This document shows positions 1 through 11,733 of a stretch of 23,869 bases of DNA, one piece after another (within the stretch, counting starts at the first letter, position 1; every line of letters starts with the position of its first letter). Location of the stretch: NCBI GenBank assembly GCA_023388385.1, contig JAEWGK010000143.1:1-23869 (forward strand). The letters run 5' to 3'. The notes under the pieces are model-generated. The model did no database searches and was not told where the DNA came from. It saw only the letters and a program-made list of their open reading frames with translations. A program made the translations under genes and the position numbers. This stretch comes from Actinomycetes bacterium. GTDB taxonomy: Bacteria > Actinomycetota > Actinomycetes > Mycobacteriales > Mycobacteriaceae.

Positions 1-158
1 GACATCACGGGGATGCCGAAGTCGTAGGCGTCGATGCGCCAGGAGGTGTCCACGTCCTTCGAGGACCGGGTCCGGCGGGACGGGACGATGTCCACGTCGG
101 AGAGCTCGTAGGTGCGGCGGGCCTCGCGGCCGATGCCGATTTCGACGACGTCACGCAT
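1..158 (-). CDS. guaB3: GuaB3-family IMP dehydrogenase-related protein (5' part only)
   Basis: This is the N-terminal 52 residues of a minus-strand gene cut by the left edge of the window; the start is the ATG at 158-156. The visible protein begins MRDVVEIGIGREARRTYELS and continues with a PSRRTRSSKDV stretch and a DAYDFGIPVM stretch. These closely resemble the start of the actinobacterial GuaB3 family (M. tuberculosis Rv3410c). GuaB3 proteins are TIM-barrel relatives of IMP dehydrogenase that lack the CBS domains. In M. tuberculosis the gene also lies directly downstream of guaB2. It starts 49 nt after the guaB stop codon and is probably co-transcribed with it. The catalytic part is outside the window, so activity cannot be judged. 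Confidence 0.9.
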   Translation of the reverse strand, partial: MRDVVEIGIGREARRTYELSDVDIVPSRRTRSSKDVDTSWRIDAYDFGIPVM

Positions 159-207
159 GGTGTGCTTCGCGTTTCCTTTGCGGTGGGAGGGCTGGCCGGG
201 ACCGGGC

Positions 208-1806
<1,599 letters not shown>

Positions 1807-1809
1807 TCA

Positions 1810-1815
1810 ACCTTA
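1810..1815 (-). promoter_or_regulatory. Candidate -10 element for guaB
   Basis: On the minus strand the hexamer TAAGGT fits the actinobacterial TANNNT -10 pattern and lies about 70 nt upstream of the guaB ATG. No good -35 is visible at 17 bp. The intervening leader contains a GC-rich self-complementary stretch around 1770-1800 that could fold. This is a weak, pattern-only call. Confidence 0.3.
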
Positions 1816-1931
1816 TCGCCCCGCCCGACATGGCCTAAACCCCAGTCGGCGCGGGGGCGGGCCGGGGCGCCGCCGCGGGACGTGCGCGGGCGCCGCCGCG
1901 GCCCGATCGCCGCCGGTGACGGGCGGGGCAC

Positions 1932-1937
1932 TATCGT
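1932..1937 (+). promoter_or_regulatory. -10 element for leaderless DUF5319 gene
   Basis: TATCGT fits TANNNT and ends exactly 7 nt before the GTG at 1945. This is the spacing expected when transcription starts at the first base of the start codon. No Shine-Dalgarno sequence precedes that GTG, which agrees with a leaderless message. Confidence 0.5.
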
Positions 1938-1944
1938 GACGTCC

Positions 1945-2343
1945 GTGAGCCGAGATTTCTGGTCCTCGATGCCCATCGATCCGTTCGACGGTGACCCGGA
2001 CGACCCGTCGCACCTCCTCGAGCCCGACGATCCGGTCGAGGAGCTGGACGACGAGGAGCGCGCGGAGGTCGCCGAGGATCTCGACGCCGTCCGCCTGTTC
2101 CGCCGCGTCATGGCGCCGGAGGGCTTCCTGGGCGTGGCCATGCCGTGCGACGAGTGCGACGAGATGCACTTCTACCCCTGGTCCGTCCTCGAGGACCACT
2201 ACACCTCGCTGCTGGCGGGCGTCCCCTCCCCCGTCCACGAGCCGGCCCTCGACCCCGAGGTCGAGCGCTACGCGCCGTGGGACTACTGCGCGGGCTTCGT
2301 CGACGGCCGGCGCACCGCCCGCCGCGGCCGCCGCCCCTGGTAG
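1945..2343 (+). CDS. DUF5319-family protein of unknown function
   Basis: The protein is 132 aa, acidic and cytoplasmic. It is the counterpart of M. tuberculosis Rv3412, which also sits divergently next to guaB2 and beside the anti-sigma-D gene. Features seen: the opening PIDPFDGDPDDPS, a CDECDEMHFYPW block with two cysteines near the middle, and a C-terminal WDYCAGFVDGR block. The paired cysteines and histidine could bind a metal, but nothing in the sequence proves this and the function is unknown. I chose the GTG at 1945 because a -10 hexamer (1932-1937) sits 7 nt before it. The alternatives are a GTG at 1936 and an ATG at 1969. The gene converges on rsdA with only 9 nt between the stops. 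Confidence 0.85.
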   Translation: MSRDFWSSMPIDPFDGDPDDPSHLLEPDDPVEELDDEERAEVAEDLDAVRLFRRVMAPEGFLGVAMPCDECDEMHFYPWSVLEDHYTSLLAGVPSPVHEPALDPEVERYAPWDYCAGFVDGRRTARRGRRPW

Positions 2344-2352
2344 CGGTCTGGC

Positions 2353-3369
2353 CTAATCCCCGGCCGGGGCTGCCGAGGCCGCGGAGGGGATGGCCTCCGC
2401 GATGGTGGCCGGGAGCTCCGCCGCGGACGTGGCCGGGAGCTCCGCCGCGGACGCGGCCGGGGCCGGGACGACGCGCGGCGGCGAGTTCATCGGCTGCTCG
2501 GCCGCCGGCGGCTGCGCCGCGTCCCCGCCGCCGGCACCGGCCCCCGCGTCGCCGCCCTGGGCGGGCGGGGCCTGCTGGACCGGACGCTCGGTGACGGTGA
2601 CGGTCGCCTGCTCGGTGACGGTCTCGCGGACAGTGCGCGTCTCGGTGCCAGGCGTGGCCGTGCGCTCGCTGGTCGTCGTCACCGTCGTCGTCCCCCCGGG
2701 CACGACGACGTAGCGGATGCGCTCACTCGTCTCCCGGAACTGGGCGTTCATGCGCTCGCGATCGCGCTCGTCGACTTCGGCGAGCAGCTGCTCCGCATAG
2801 GCGAGCAGCCTGCGGGCCTCCTCCGCGTCGCCGTCGCCGGCGGCAGCGTCGGCGCGCTCGAGCGTCGCCGCGAGCTCCACCGTCACGGACTCCTGGCCCA
2901 GCAGCTGCTGACGCAGCGGCCACAGGGCCCCGCCCGGCTGCGCGGACGTCACCGCGGACAGCCCGCCGATGATGACCACCGACGCGGCGGCCGCGCCGAG
3001 CAGCGCCGTCGTCATCCGGCCCGGAAGCGGGATACCCCGGCGCGGGGCGCCGCCGCCCGCGGAACGGTCCCCGCGGGAGGCGCGCAGGGGCGTGACGACG
3101 CTCTCCGCGTCATCACGCCCATCTCCCCGAGCAGGCTCCGCGCCCCAGCCTTCCGGAAGCGCGGGCGGGGCCGCGACCGGCTCCGCGCCACGGACGGAGG
3201 CGGCGAGCAGGGAGGCCAGCGCGGCGTCGGTGCCGCACGCGCCGGCGCCGACGGCCCCCGCGTCGCCGCGGGACAGCGCATCCAGGAAGGCGTCGTCGAG
3301 TTCAAGCTCCTCATGCCCCGGGATGCGATCGACGACCGCGCCGTCCCCGGTGCCGTTGGTCACGTCCAT
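2353..3369 (-). CDS. rsdA: Anti-sigma-D factor RsdA (membrane-anchored)
   Basis: The 338-aa protein is probably the RsdA-type anti-sigma factor that holds SigD at the membrane. The N-terminal cytoplasmic part (about 1-115) contains an acidic ELDDAFLDALSRGD segment resembling the SigD-binding region of RsdA. One membrane helix follows at about residues 119-141 (TTALLGAAAASVVIIGGLSAV). The rest would be extracytoplasmic: a charged helical region (about 150-215), a Thr/Val-rich stretch (TTTVTTTSERT), and a low-complexity Ala/Pro tail with an 8-residue tandem repeat. The ATG at 3369 overlaps the sigD stop by 10 nt, so translation is probably coupled. Context and topology carry the assignment, as this family is poorly conserved in sequence. 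Signal-dependent proteolysis is known for M. tuberculosis RsdA and is only assumed here. Confidence 0.82.
   Translation of the reverse strand: MDVTNGTGDGAVVDRIPGHEELELDDAFLDALSRGDAGAVGAGACGTDAALASLLAASVRGAEPVAAPPALPEGWGAEPARGDGRDDAESVVTPLRASRGDRSAGGGAPRRGIPLPGRMTTALLGAAAASVVIIGGLSAVTSAQPGGALWPLRQQLLGQESVTVELAATLERADAAAGDGDAEEARRLLAYAEQLLAEVDERDRERMNAQFRETSERIRYVVVPGGTTTVTTTSERTATPGTETRTVRETVTEQATVTVTERPVQQAPPAQGGDAGAGAGGGDAAQPPAAEQPMNSPPRVVPAPAASAAELPATSAAELPATIAEAIPSAASAAPAGD
2405..2452. repeat. Two perfect tandem 24-bp copies within rsdA
   Basis: The unit beginning GTGGCCGGGAGCTCCGCC occupies 2405-2428 and is repeated exactly at 2429-2452. In the rsdA frame it encodes tandem SAAELPAT octapeptides in the extracytoplasmic tail. 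Exact 24-bp copies suggest recent slippage, so copy number may vary between strains. Confidence 0.9.
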
Positions 3370-4046
3370 CCCTCCTGTGCCTCCTTCTCCAGGATCTCGC
3401 GGAGCTTCGCCAGCGCCCGGTGCTGCGCGACGCGGACGGCGCCGGGCGTCGCGCCGACGATGCGGCCGGTCTCCTCCGCGCTGAGGCCCTCGAACACCCG
3501 CAGGATGATGATGTCGCGGGACCTTTCATTGAGGGAATCGAGCAGCCGCCGCACTTCGTTACCGGATGCTGAGGACATCACCGCATCCTCCGGCAGGCCG
3601 TCGGTCGCCACTGCCTCCGGCAGCTCCTCGTAGGGCTGGGAGCGGTCGCGGCCGACCGCGCGGTGGGCGTCGGCGACCTTGTGCGCCGCGATGCCGTAGA
3701 CGAACGCCAGGAACGGCCGGCCCGTGTCCCGGTAGCGCGGCAGGGCGCGCAGGACGGCCAGATCGACCTCCTGGGCGACGTCGTCGGCCGACACCGGCCC
3801 GTCGCCGCCGAGGCGCGCCCGGCAGTAGCGGACGACGTGCGGGTGGACGACGGCGAGGAGGCCCTCCGCCGCCGACCGGTCCCCCGCCGCGGCCGCGGGC
3901 CACAGCTCCGCGAGCTCCCGCTCGTCGTCGTCGAGGCGCGTGCGGCGCAGGCGGCGGGCGGCGTCGTCGCCGCGCCCGGCGTCGGCCGAATGGGCGGCGT
4001 GGGCCGCGTGGCGGTGCAGCCCGCGTTGCGCCTCTGCTGCGACCAA
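3360..4046 (-). CDS. sigD: RNA polymerase sigma factor SigD (ECF type)
   Basis: The 228-aa protein directs RNA polymerase to the SigD regulon, which in corynebacteria and mycobacteria is linked to cell-envelope functions. Sigma region 2 is at about 60-125 (SADDVAQEVDLAVLRALPRY; GRPFLAFVYGIAAHKVADAH). Region 4 with its helix-turn-helix is at about 165-220 (LSAEETGRIVGATPGAVRVA), near-identical in pattern to M. tuberculosis SigD. The proposed start is a TTG at 4046 with a GGAGGAGG site 10 nt upstream. No internal ATG precedes the conserved region, so the first 35 or so residues, which are Ala/Arg/His-rich, are uncertain. The downstream rsdA overlaps its end by 10 nt, the expected sigma/anti-sigma pairing. 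Confidence 0.93.
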   Translation of the reverse strand: MVAAEAQRGLHRHAAHAAHSADAGRGDDAARRLRRTRLDDDERELAELWPAAAAGDRSAAEGLLAVVHPHVVRYCRARLGGDGPVSADDVAQEVDLAVLRALPRYRDTGRPFLAFVYGIAAHKVADAHRAVGRDRSQPYEELPEAVATDGLPEDAVMSSASGNEVRRLLDSLNERSRDIIILRVFEGLSAEETGRIVGATPGAVRVAQHRALAKLREILEKEAQEGWT

Positions 4047-4432
4047 CGGATCCGCACCTCCTCCCGACGTCCGCTGCGGCGCCGGGCGGCGGCGCCTTCC
4101 CCGGGAATCCTAGTATGCGGGCGCGGGCGCGGGCTCCGGGCCCCGGGCAGGAGGACCGCGGACGATGGTGAAACGACCCGTGAATTACGGCGCCAGTCCC
4201 GGAAAGTGACGGACGTCACCCGGGAGAACGGGAAATTCAACGCGATTTAGACGCCCGGGCCGCATTCCCGTCGCCGCTGCGTAACCGCTGGTTCATCATC
4301 GGCGCCCACACTGGTGCGCATCGCCGAAGGGCACGGCCCCGCGCGGCCCCGCGCCCGGACGGCACGAGCAGCACCACCATCCGCGTCCCGCGCGGCATGG
4401 CCGCCGGCACGGCGGCCGGAAGGAGTTCCACA
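4047..4432. other. Divergent sigD/whiB3 intergenic region
   Basis: This 386-bp region separates sigD (minus) from whiB3 (plus). Nothing in it reads as a gene. It holds the sigD ribosome site near 4057-4064, a weak minus-strand TAGGAT hexamer at 4107-4112, a GlxR/CRP-like dyad at 4205-4220, a small AACC-N3-GGTT dyad at 4283-4293, and the AAGGAG site of whiB3 around 4420. I could not pick a convincing -35/-10 pair for whiB3. Confidence 0.6.
4205..4220. promoter_or_regulatory. GlxR/CRP-like operator candidate upstream of whiB3
   Basis: AGTGACGGACGTCACC contains GTGA-N6-TCAC, the core of the GlxR consensus TGTGANNTANNTCACA of corynebacteria. The outermost T/A pair is missing. It lies about 215 nt upstream of whiB3 and 160 nt upstream of sigD, so either gene could be the target. 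Confidence 0.4.
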
Positions 4433-4735
4433 ATGACGCACATCGACCGCCTCCCCGGCCCCAACTCGGATCTCTGGGACTGGCAGCTGCACGGCTCCTG
4501 CCGTGGGGAGGACTCGTCGGTGTTCTTCCACCCCGAGGGCGAGCGCGGCCGCGCCCGCGCCATTCGCGAGATGCGCGCCAAGACCATCTGCCAGGGATGC
4601 CCGGTTCTGGTCCAGTGCCGCAACCACGCCCTCGCCGTCGCCGAGCCCTACGGCATCTGGGGCGGCATGAGCGAGTCCGAGCGCAACGAGATTCTGCGCT
4701 CCCGCCCCCACCGCCGCGAGCGCCTCTCCGCGTAA
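4433..4735 (+). CDS. whiB3: WhiB-family iron-sulfur regulator (WhiB3 type)
   Basis: The 100-aa protein has the four cluster-binding cysteines C23, C53, C56 and C62 in the C-x29-C-x2-C-x5-C pattern. The GIWGG turn follows at about 74-78, then a basic tail (RSRPHRRER) that would contact DNA. WhiB proteins carry a redox-sensitive 4Fe-4S cluster and act with the primary sigma factor. Position next to sigD and groEL1 identifies this as the WhiB3 orthologue (M. tuberculosis Rv3416). The ATG at 4433 has AAGGAG about 8 nt upstream. An in-frame ATG at 4397 would add 12 residues without a ribosome site. It converges on groEL1 across a strong hairpin terminator. Confidence 0.92.
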   Translation: MTHIDRLPGPNSDLWDWQLHGSCRGEDSSVFFHPEGERGRARAIREMRAKTICQGCPVLVQCRNHALAVAEPYGIWGGMSESERNEILRSRPHRRERLSA

Positions 4736-4748
4736 CCCCGGAGACGCC

Positions 4749-4795
4749 GGACGGCCCCGTCGCCGCAGGTCCTCCCTGCGGCGACGGGGCCGTCC
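4749..4795. terminator. Bidirectional hairpin terminator between whiB3 and groEL1
   Basis: The arms 4749-4769 and 4775-4795 are a perfect 21-bp inverted repeat (left arm begins GGACGGCCCCGTCGCCGC) with a 5-nt loop, TCCTC. It lies between the convergent ends of whiB3 (4735) and groEL1 (4813) and could stop transcription from both sides. There is no T-tract on either side, which is common for hairpin terminators in high-GC actinobacteria. Confidence 0.85.
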
Positions 4796-4812
4796 CCGAT
4801 CCGGGCCGCGCC

Positions 4813-6736
<1,924 letters not shown>

Positions 6737-6839
6737 GGTGAATTCCTCCATGTGCGTTATGCGAAGTTGATCCATGTGCCGGTTGGAGCCGTGCACAGCC
6801 GTCGTCGCGGGTGAACAACTGTGGGTCACACAACCTGTT

Positions 6840-6866
6840 CTGGCACTCTACCCTCGCGAGTGCCAA
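6840..6866. promoter_or_regulatory. CIRCE operator (HrcA site) of groES-groEL1
   Basis: Reading the plus strand, CTGGCACTC, nine bases, then GAGTGCCAA form the classical CIRCE layout (TTAGCACTC-N9-GAGTGCTAA) with two changed bases, one per arm. HrcA binding here would repress the chaperonin operon until heat or misfolding stress. Confidence 0.9.
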
Positions 6867-6873
6867 CACTCAA
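6845..6873 (-). promoter_or_regulatory. groES promoter overlapping CIRCE
   Basis: On the minus strand TTGAGT (6873-6868) and TAGAGT (6850-6845) are separated by exactly 17 bp, fitting a vegetative promoter. The -10 and most of the spacer lie inside the CIRCE dyad, so HrcA would block polymerase directly. Confidence 0.65.
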
Positions 6874-6906
6874 CGCAGGCGACTGCCAGCGCGGGGGCGA
6901 CGCATG

Positions 6907-8025
6907 TCAGGCCGTCGCCAGCGGCTCCTCGACCGGCATGCCGGGGTCGATGCCGCAGCCGTAGCCGGACGGCTCGCCGCCGGCGGCGATGAGGTGGGCG
7001 GCCAGCGCCGCGATCATCGTGCCGTTGTCCGTGCACAGCCGCGGCGCGGGGACGTGCAGGGCGATGCCGGCGGCGGCGCAGCGCTCCGCGGCGAGCTCCC
7101 GCAGCCGCGAGTTCGCGGCGACGCCCCCGCCAAGCAGCAACGTGCGGGCGCCGACGTCCGTCGCCGCGCGGACGGCCTTGAACGTCAGGACGTCGCACAC
7201 CGCCTCCTGGAACGACGCGCACAGGTCCGGCAGGTCGACGACGCGCCCCTCGCGCTCCGCGGCCTCGACGTACCGGGCGACGGCGGTCTTCAGCCCGGAG
7301 AAGGAGAAGTCGTGCCGCGCGTCCTTCGGCCGCATCATGCCGCGCGGGAAGGCGATGGCGCTGCGGTCGCCGCCGGCCGCGACGCGATCGATGACGGGAC
7401 CGCCCGGGTAGCCGAGGCCCAGCAGCCGCGCGACCTTGTCGTAGGCCTCCCCCGCGGCGTCGTCCAGCGTCGCGCCCATCTCCTCCATCGGCTCCCCAAC
7501 GCCGCGGACGCGCAGCAGCTGCGTGTGCCCGCCGGAGACGAGCAGCGCGACGGCATCGGACAGGTCCGGGGCATCCTCCGGCGACTCCGCACCGAGCGTG
7601 CCGACGGCCACGTGACCGCCCAGGTGATTGACGCCGTAGAACGGCACGTCCCACGCGGCCGCGTACGCCTTCGCGGCGGCCGCGCCGACCAGCAGCGCGC
7701 CGGCGAGGCCCGGGCCGACCGTGGCCGCGACGCAGTCGGGGACGTCGACCCCGGCGTCGCCGAGCGCCGCGCGGACGACGGGCCGGACGGCCTCCAGGTG
7801 CGCGCGGGAGGCGATCTCCGGGACGACCCCTCCGAAGCGCGCGTGCTCCTCCATCGAGGACGCGACGGACTCGCCGAGGATCTCCACGTCCGGGCGCGCG
7901 GCCGAGCCGGGCGCCTCCGCAGGCAACGCCGGTTTCCACGTGACGCGCGCGACAGACGCGCCCGTCTCGTCGCAGGAGCTCTCGATGGCCAGCAGGACGC
8001 GGGTCTCGGCGGGGTTTCCGGTCAT
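6907..8025 (-). CDS. tsaD: tRNA t6A37 threonylcarbamoyltransferase TsaD
   Basis: The 372-aa protein (Kae1/TsaD family) transfers the threonylcarbamoyl group to A37 of ANN-decoding tRNAs, working with TsaB and TsaE, both encoded further on. Motifs: [14 protein letters not shown] at the N-terminus; the metal-binding VNHLGGH near the first third; [11 protein letters not shown]; and [12 protein letters not shown] plus CTDNGTMIA near the end. The ATG at 8025 matches the family start. A longer open frame to 8172 is spurious, because a TAGACT -10 lies 7 nt before 8025. In M. tuberculosis tsaD directly follows rimI; here a 4.5-kb opposite-strand transporter/regulator module intervenes, so tsaD needs its own promoter. 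Confidence 0.96.
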   Translation of the reverse strand: MTGNPAETRVLLAIESSCDETGASVARVTWKPALPAEAPGSAARPDVEILGESVASSMEEHARFGGVVPEIASRAHLEAVRPVVRAALGDAGVDVPDCVAATVGPGLAGALLVGAAAAKAYAAAWDVPFYGVNHLGGHVAVGTLGAESPEDAPDLSDAVALLVSGGHTQLLRVRGVGEPMEEMGATLDDAAGEAYDKVARLLGLGYPGGPVIDRVAAGGDRSAIAFPRGMMRPKDARHDFSFSGLKTAVARYVEAAEREGRVVDLPDLCASFQEAVCDVLTFKAVRAATDVGARTLLLGGGVAANSRLRELAAERCAAAGIALHVPAPRLCTDNGTMIAALAAHLIAAGGEPSGYGCGIDPGMPVEEPLATA

Positions 8026-8032
8026 GCCCCGG

Positions 8033-8038
8033 AGTCTA
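8033..8038 (-). promoter_or_regulatory. -10 element for leaderless tsaD
   Basis: TAGACT on the minus strand ends 7 nt before the tsaD ATG, the leaderless spacing. The -35 region (about 8056-8061) is poor. There is no Shine-Dalgarno sequence beyond a weak CGGGG. Confidence 0.5.
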
Positions 8039-8125
8039 CGGCGGCGCTCGGCAGGCCTCGAACGGCGGCCGCCCACCTGGCGACCAGCCCCCCTCCCGAA
8101 CAGATGGGGGCCCGCGCACACTCCG

Positions 8126-8154
8126 TGGACGCCAAGGTGAGGCGGTGCTAACCT
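8126..8154 (+). promoter_or_regulatory. Promoter of the ABC transporter/TetR module
   Basis: TGGACG (-35, 8126-8131), a 17-bp spacer, then an extended -10, TGC-TAACCT (hexamer 8149-8154). The ATG at 8162 follows after exactly 7 nt and has no Shine-Dalgarno sequence, so the message is probably leaderless. It lies back to back with the tsaD promoter. Confidence 0.6.
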
Positions 8155-8161
8155 CCCAATC

Positions 8162-9997
8162 ATGACACCCATTCACGATGACGGCGGCGGCACCACCGTC
8201 GCCGCCGGGCCCGCGGCCGCCACGTCCGGCGACGGCGCGCCCGGCGACGGCGCGCCCGCCGCTCCCGGCACGGAGCAGACGACGGACTGGGCGGCGCTCG
8301 GCGAACTGCTCTCCCCGGTGACGGGAAAGATGATCGCCGCCGGCATCCTGGCGTTCATCGGCTCCGGCATGCGCCTGGTCCCCGCCATCGCGGTCGCCGA
8401 GATCGCCATCCACCACGACGGGCTGACGGGCGGCTTCGTCGCCGGCTGGCTCGTCGCCGCGGCTGCCTGCCTCCTCGTCGGCCAGATGCTGTACCTGGGC
8501 GCCGCCGGCTGGTGCCACGGCGTCGAGGCCGACTATCGCCGCGACCTGCGGCTTCGGGTGTCGCGCCACCTGTCGCGCATCCCGCTGGGCTGGTTCTCCG
8601 ACCGGAACTCCGGCACGGTGAAGAAAATCGTGCGGGAGGACGTGGCGTCCATCCACACCATCGTCGCCCACCTGCCCGCCGACGGCGCCTCCGCGGTGGC
8701 GATGCCGCTGGCCGGCTTCGGCATCCTGTTCTGGTACGACTGGCGCTTCGCGCTGGGCCTCATCGTCTGGATTGCCCTCGTCTTCACGCTCACCGCGGCG
8801 CTGAACCCGGGCGGCATGAAGGAGACGACGGAGAAATATCTGTCCGCCCAGGCCTCCATGTCGCAGGCGCTCGTGGAGCTGGTCGACGGCATCACCGCGG
8901 TGAAGAACTTCGGTGGCTCCGGCCGCGTCTTCGGCCGCTACGAGCGGGCGCTGGATCATTTCGTCACCTGGACCGGCGATTGGATGACGTCCCAGGGCAA
9001 GTCCCAGTCGGTGTCGCTATCCCTGCTGAACCCGGCGGGCATGCTGGTGCCGACGGTCCTGCTCGGCTGGGCCGTCATCGGCTGGGGCGGCGCGGACCCG
9101 GCCCTGATGGTGCCGTTCGTCACCGTCGCACTCGGCCTGCCGATGGGCCTCATCGGCTTCATCCCGCTCATGCGGTTCCTCACCGCCGGCTCCGAGGCGG
9201 CGCGGCGGTTGTCCCTCCTGCTGGCCGTGGAGCCGCTGCCCGTGCCGGCGGAGCCGACCCCCATCCCGGATGGCCCGCTGGACGTGGAGTTCGACCATGT
9301 CACGTTCGGCTACGACGCGCGGCATCCGGTCATCCGGGACCTCACCGTGACGTTCGCCGCGGGCACGGTCACCGCGCTCGTCGGCCCGTCGGGCTCCGGC
9401 AAGACGACGGTGACGCGTCTCGCCGCCCGTTTCCACGACGTCGAGGCAGGCGCCGTGCGCCTCGGCGGCGTCGACGTCCGCGACGCCGACGACGCCGACG
9501 TGCTGGCCCACCTGGCCATCGTGGAGCAGGACATCGCGCTCATCCACGGCAGCGCCGCGGAGAACATCGCCCTCGGCCGCCCCGGCGCGACGCGGGAGGA
9601 GATCGAGGCGGCCGCCCGCGCCGCCCGCATCCACGACCGCATCACGCGCCTGCCGGGCGGCTACGACGCCGTCCTCGGCGACGAGGGCACCCACCTGTCG
9701 GGCGGCGAGAAGCAGCGCGTCGCGCTCGCCCGCGCGTTCCTGCGCGACGCCCCGGTGCTGCTGCTCGACGAGGCGACCGCGTGGGCGGACCCGCACTCCG
9801 AGCGCGAGATCCAGGAGGCCCTGGCGGACCTGGCAGCCGGACGCACCGTCATCGTCGTCGCCCACCGGCTGGCGACGATCGTCGGCGCCGACCGCATCCT
9901 CGTCCTCGACGCCGGCCGCGTCGTCGAGGACGGCACGCACGATGAGCTTGCCGCCGCCGGCGGCCTGTACTCCACGCTCCGGGAGGCCCAGCGATGA
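8162..9997 (+). CDS. ABC transporter of exporter fold, subunit 1 (TMD-NBD half-transporter)
   Basis: The 611-aa protein has a low-complexity Ala/Gly/Pro N-terminus (about 1-45, with a 15-bp tandem DNA repeat), about six membrane helices (50-345), and an ATPase domain (about 375-611). Walker [10 protein letters not shown] starts at residue 408, the signature LSGGEKQR at 512, and Walker B is LLLDEAT with D536 and E537. The H-loop is VVAHRL. The membrane part carries an [13 protein letters not shown] segment, also seen in its partner. It resembles the iron-siderophore IrtAB/YbtPQ branch of type IV ABC proteins more than drug exporters, but this is a by-eye judgement. The stop overlaps the partner's start (ATGA), so they should form a heterodimer. 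The substrate is unknown. The tetR downstream probably regulates it. Confidence 0.85.
   Translation: MTPIHDDGGGTTVAAGPAAATSGDGAPGDGAPAAPGTEQTTDWAALGELLSPVTGKMIAAGILAFIGSGMRLVPAIAVAEIAIHHDGLTGGFVAGWLVAAAACLLVGQMLYLGAAGWCHGVEADYRRDLRLRVSRHLSRIPLGWFSDRNSGTVKKIVREDVASIHTIVAHLPADGASAVAMPLAGFGILFWYDWRFALGLIVWIALVFTLTAALNPGGMKETTEKYLSAQASMSQALVELVDGITAVKNFGGSGRVFGRYERALDHFVTWTGDWMTSQGKSQSVSLSLLNPAGMLVPTVLLGWAVIGWGGADPALMVPFVTVALGLPMGLIGFIPLMRFLTAGSEAARRLSLLLAVEPLPVPAEPTPIPDGPLDVEFDHVTFGYDARHPVIRDLTVTFAAGTVTALVGPSGSGKTTVTRLAARFHDVEAGAVRLGGVDVRDADDADVLAHLAIVEQDIALIHGSAAENIALGRPGATREEIEAAARAARIHDRITRLPGGYDAVLGDEGTHLSGGEKQRVALARAFLRDAPVLLLDEATAWADPHSEREIQEALADLAAGRTVIVVAHRLATIVGADRILVLDAGRVVEDGTHDELAAAGGLYSTLREAQR
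8228..8257. repeat. Two tandem 15-bp copies in the N-terminus of the first ABC gene
   Basis: GGCGACGGCGCGCCC occurs at 8228-8242 and again at 8243-8257, encoding [13 protein letters not shown] in the non-conserved cytoplasmic tail. It is likely slippage in a low-complexity segment. Confidence 0.85.
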
Positions 9998-11733
9998 GGG
10001 GATTCATCCGTTCCTACGAGGCGATGCTCGGCCGCCGCTCCGGGCTGCGCGGGCTCATCGCCATCTTCACCACCTCCGCCGTGCTGCAGGGGCTCACCAT
10101 CCTGTTGCTCGTGCCGGTGCTGCGGGAGCTGCTCGCCGACGGCGGCGGCTTCCCCGCCGGCTGGTTCGCCGCGATGACGGTCTGCGGCGTCTCGTCGCTG
10201 CTGCTGTTCGGCTACGGCAGCCAGCGGGCCTACCTGGTCTGCATGAACGATCTGTTCGACGCGACGTCGCGAGTGGGGCGGACCGTCGTGAGGCTCCCGC
10301 TGGGCTGGTTCCACGCCGGCTCCTCCGCGCAGGTCAACCGCGCGGCGCTGGCGGACTGCGACGACCTGTCGCATATCGCGCCGATCGTGCTGCCCAACGT
10401 CGTCACGGCGATCGCCGGCCCCGCGACCGTCGTCGCCGGCATGCTGCTGCTGGAGTGGCGCATGGCGGTGCCCCTCATCGTGGTGATGCCGGCGATGTGG
10501 CTCATCGGCCGGTGGGGCGACCGCGTCTCCGCCGAGGTGGCGCACGCCGAGAAGGAGTCGGACCAGCAGGTCTCGGCGGCCGTGCTGGAGTTCGCGTCGC
10601 TGCAGCCGGTGCTGCGCGCCGCCGGGGGCGACCGCGGCCTCGGCCGCGTCGAGGGCGCCGTCCAGGCCGACCATCGCGCCACCCGCACGGCGCTGGACCG
10701 CAAGAGCGCGCCGATCGGCGCGTTCGTTCTGGTCACGCAGATCTCCGCGGTCGTCGCGCTCGCCGTCGGCGGGCACGTGGCCCTCGGCGGGGAGATGGAC
10801 GTGCCGCTGTACCTGGCGATGGCCGCGTTCTGCATCCGCTTCACCGAGCCGGTGGCCATGCTGCAGAGCTTCATGACGGAGTTCGCCGGCGGCCGCGACT
10901 CCATCGACCGCATCTCCGCGGTCGTCCTGGCCGAGCAGCTGCCCGAGCCCGTCGAGGACGCGGCGGCCGAGCCCGCCGACCACGGCGTCGCCCTGCACGA
11001 CGTCGTCTTCGGCTACGGCGACGGACCCGTCGTGCTCGACGGGGTGTCGGCGGAGTTCCCGCCCGGGACCGTCACCGCCCTGGTCGGCCCGTCGGGCTGC
11101 GGCAAGTCGACGATCCTGCGGCTCGTCGCGCGCTTCCACGACGTGCGCTCCGGCTCGGTCACCGTCGGCGGCCGCGACGTGCGCGACATCGGCACCCGCC
11201 GGCTGATGGACGACACCGCGATGGTGTTCCAGGACGTCTACCTGTTCGAGGGCACCATCGCCGACAACGTCCGCCTGGGCCGGCCGGACGCCACCGACGG
11301 GGAGCTGGAGGAGGCCGCCCGGCGGGCGCGCCTGGACGAGGTCGTCGCCCGCCTGCCCCGCGGCTGGGACACGCAGGTCGGCGAGGGCGGCGGGAGGCTG
11401 TCCGGCGGGGAGCGCCAGCGCGTCGCCATCGCCCGGGCGTTCCTCAAGGACTCGCCGATCCTGCTGCTCGACGAGATCACGTCGTCGCTCGACGGCGCCA
11501 ACGAGGCCGCCGTGACCGCAGCCATCCGCGACCTCGCCGAGGGCCGCACGACCATACTCATCGCCCACCGCCTGTCGACGGTAACCGGTGCCGACAACAT
11601 CATCGTGATGGACGCCGACGGCACCATCGCCGACCAGGGCACGCACGAGGAGCTCGCCGGCCGCTCCGGCATCTACGCGCGGTTCCTCGCCGACCAGCGG
11701 GCGGGCCACGACTGGACGCTCACGGGCGGGTGA
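9994..11733 (+). CDS. ABC transporter of exporter fold, subunit 2 (TMD-NBD half-transporter)
   Basis: The 579-aa protein starts inside the stop of the previous gene (ATGA overlap), so the two are translationally coupled. Membrane helices occupy about 20-300; RLPLGWFHAGSSAQVNR near residue 100 matches the same segment of subunit 1. The ATPase has Walker A GPSGCGKST from residue 365, signature LSGGERQR from 469, and Walker B LLLDEIT with D493 and E494. IAHRLSTV supplies the H-loop. Both ATP sites of the pair look competent. Length and pairing fit IrtB/YbtQ-like siderophore transporters, some of which import despite the exporter fold. Drug or peptide export is the alternative. No substrate-binding protein accompanies it. 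Confidence 0.85.
   Translation: MRGFIRSYEAMLGRRSGLRGLIAIFTTSAVLQGLTILLLVPVLRELLADGGGFPAGWFAAMTVCGVSSLLLFGYGSQRAYLVCMNDLFDATSRVGRTVVRLPLGWFHAGSSAQVNRAALADCDDLSHIAPIVLPNVVTAIAGPATVVAGMLLLEWRMAVPLIVVMPAMWLIGRWGDRVSAEVAHAEKESDQQVSAAVLEFASLQPVLRAAGGDRGLGRVEGAVQADHRATRTALDRKSAPIGAFVLVTQISAVVALAVGGHVALGGEMDVPLYLAMAAFCIRFTEPVAMLQSFMTEFAGGRDSIDRISAVVLAEQLPEPVEDAAAEPADHGVALHDVVFGYGDGPVVLDGVSAEFPPGTVTALVGPSGCGKSTILRLVARFHDVRSGSVTVGGRDVRDIGTRRLMDDTAMVFQDVYLFEGTIADNVRLGRPDATDGELEEAARRARLDEVVARLPRGWDTQVGEGGGRLSGGERQRVAIARAFLKDSPILLLDEITSSLDGANEAAVTAAIRDLAEGRTTILIAHRLSTVTGADNIIVMDADGTIADQGTHEELAGRSGIYARFLADQRAGHDWTLTGG

Noticed and set aside
8138..8156. Possible DtxR box before the first ABC gene
   Set aside because: Only 11 of 19 consensus positions match and the central TAGCC is missing. 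The apparent right arm is explained by the extended -10 element TGCTAACCT.
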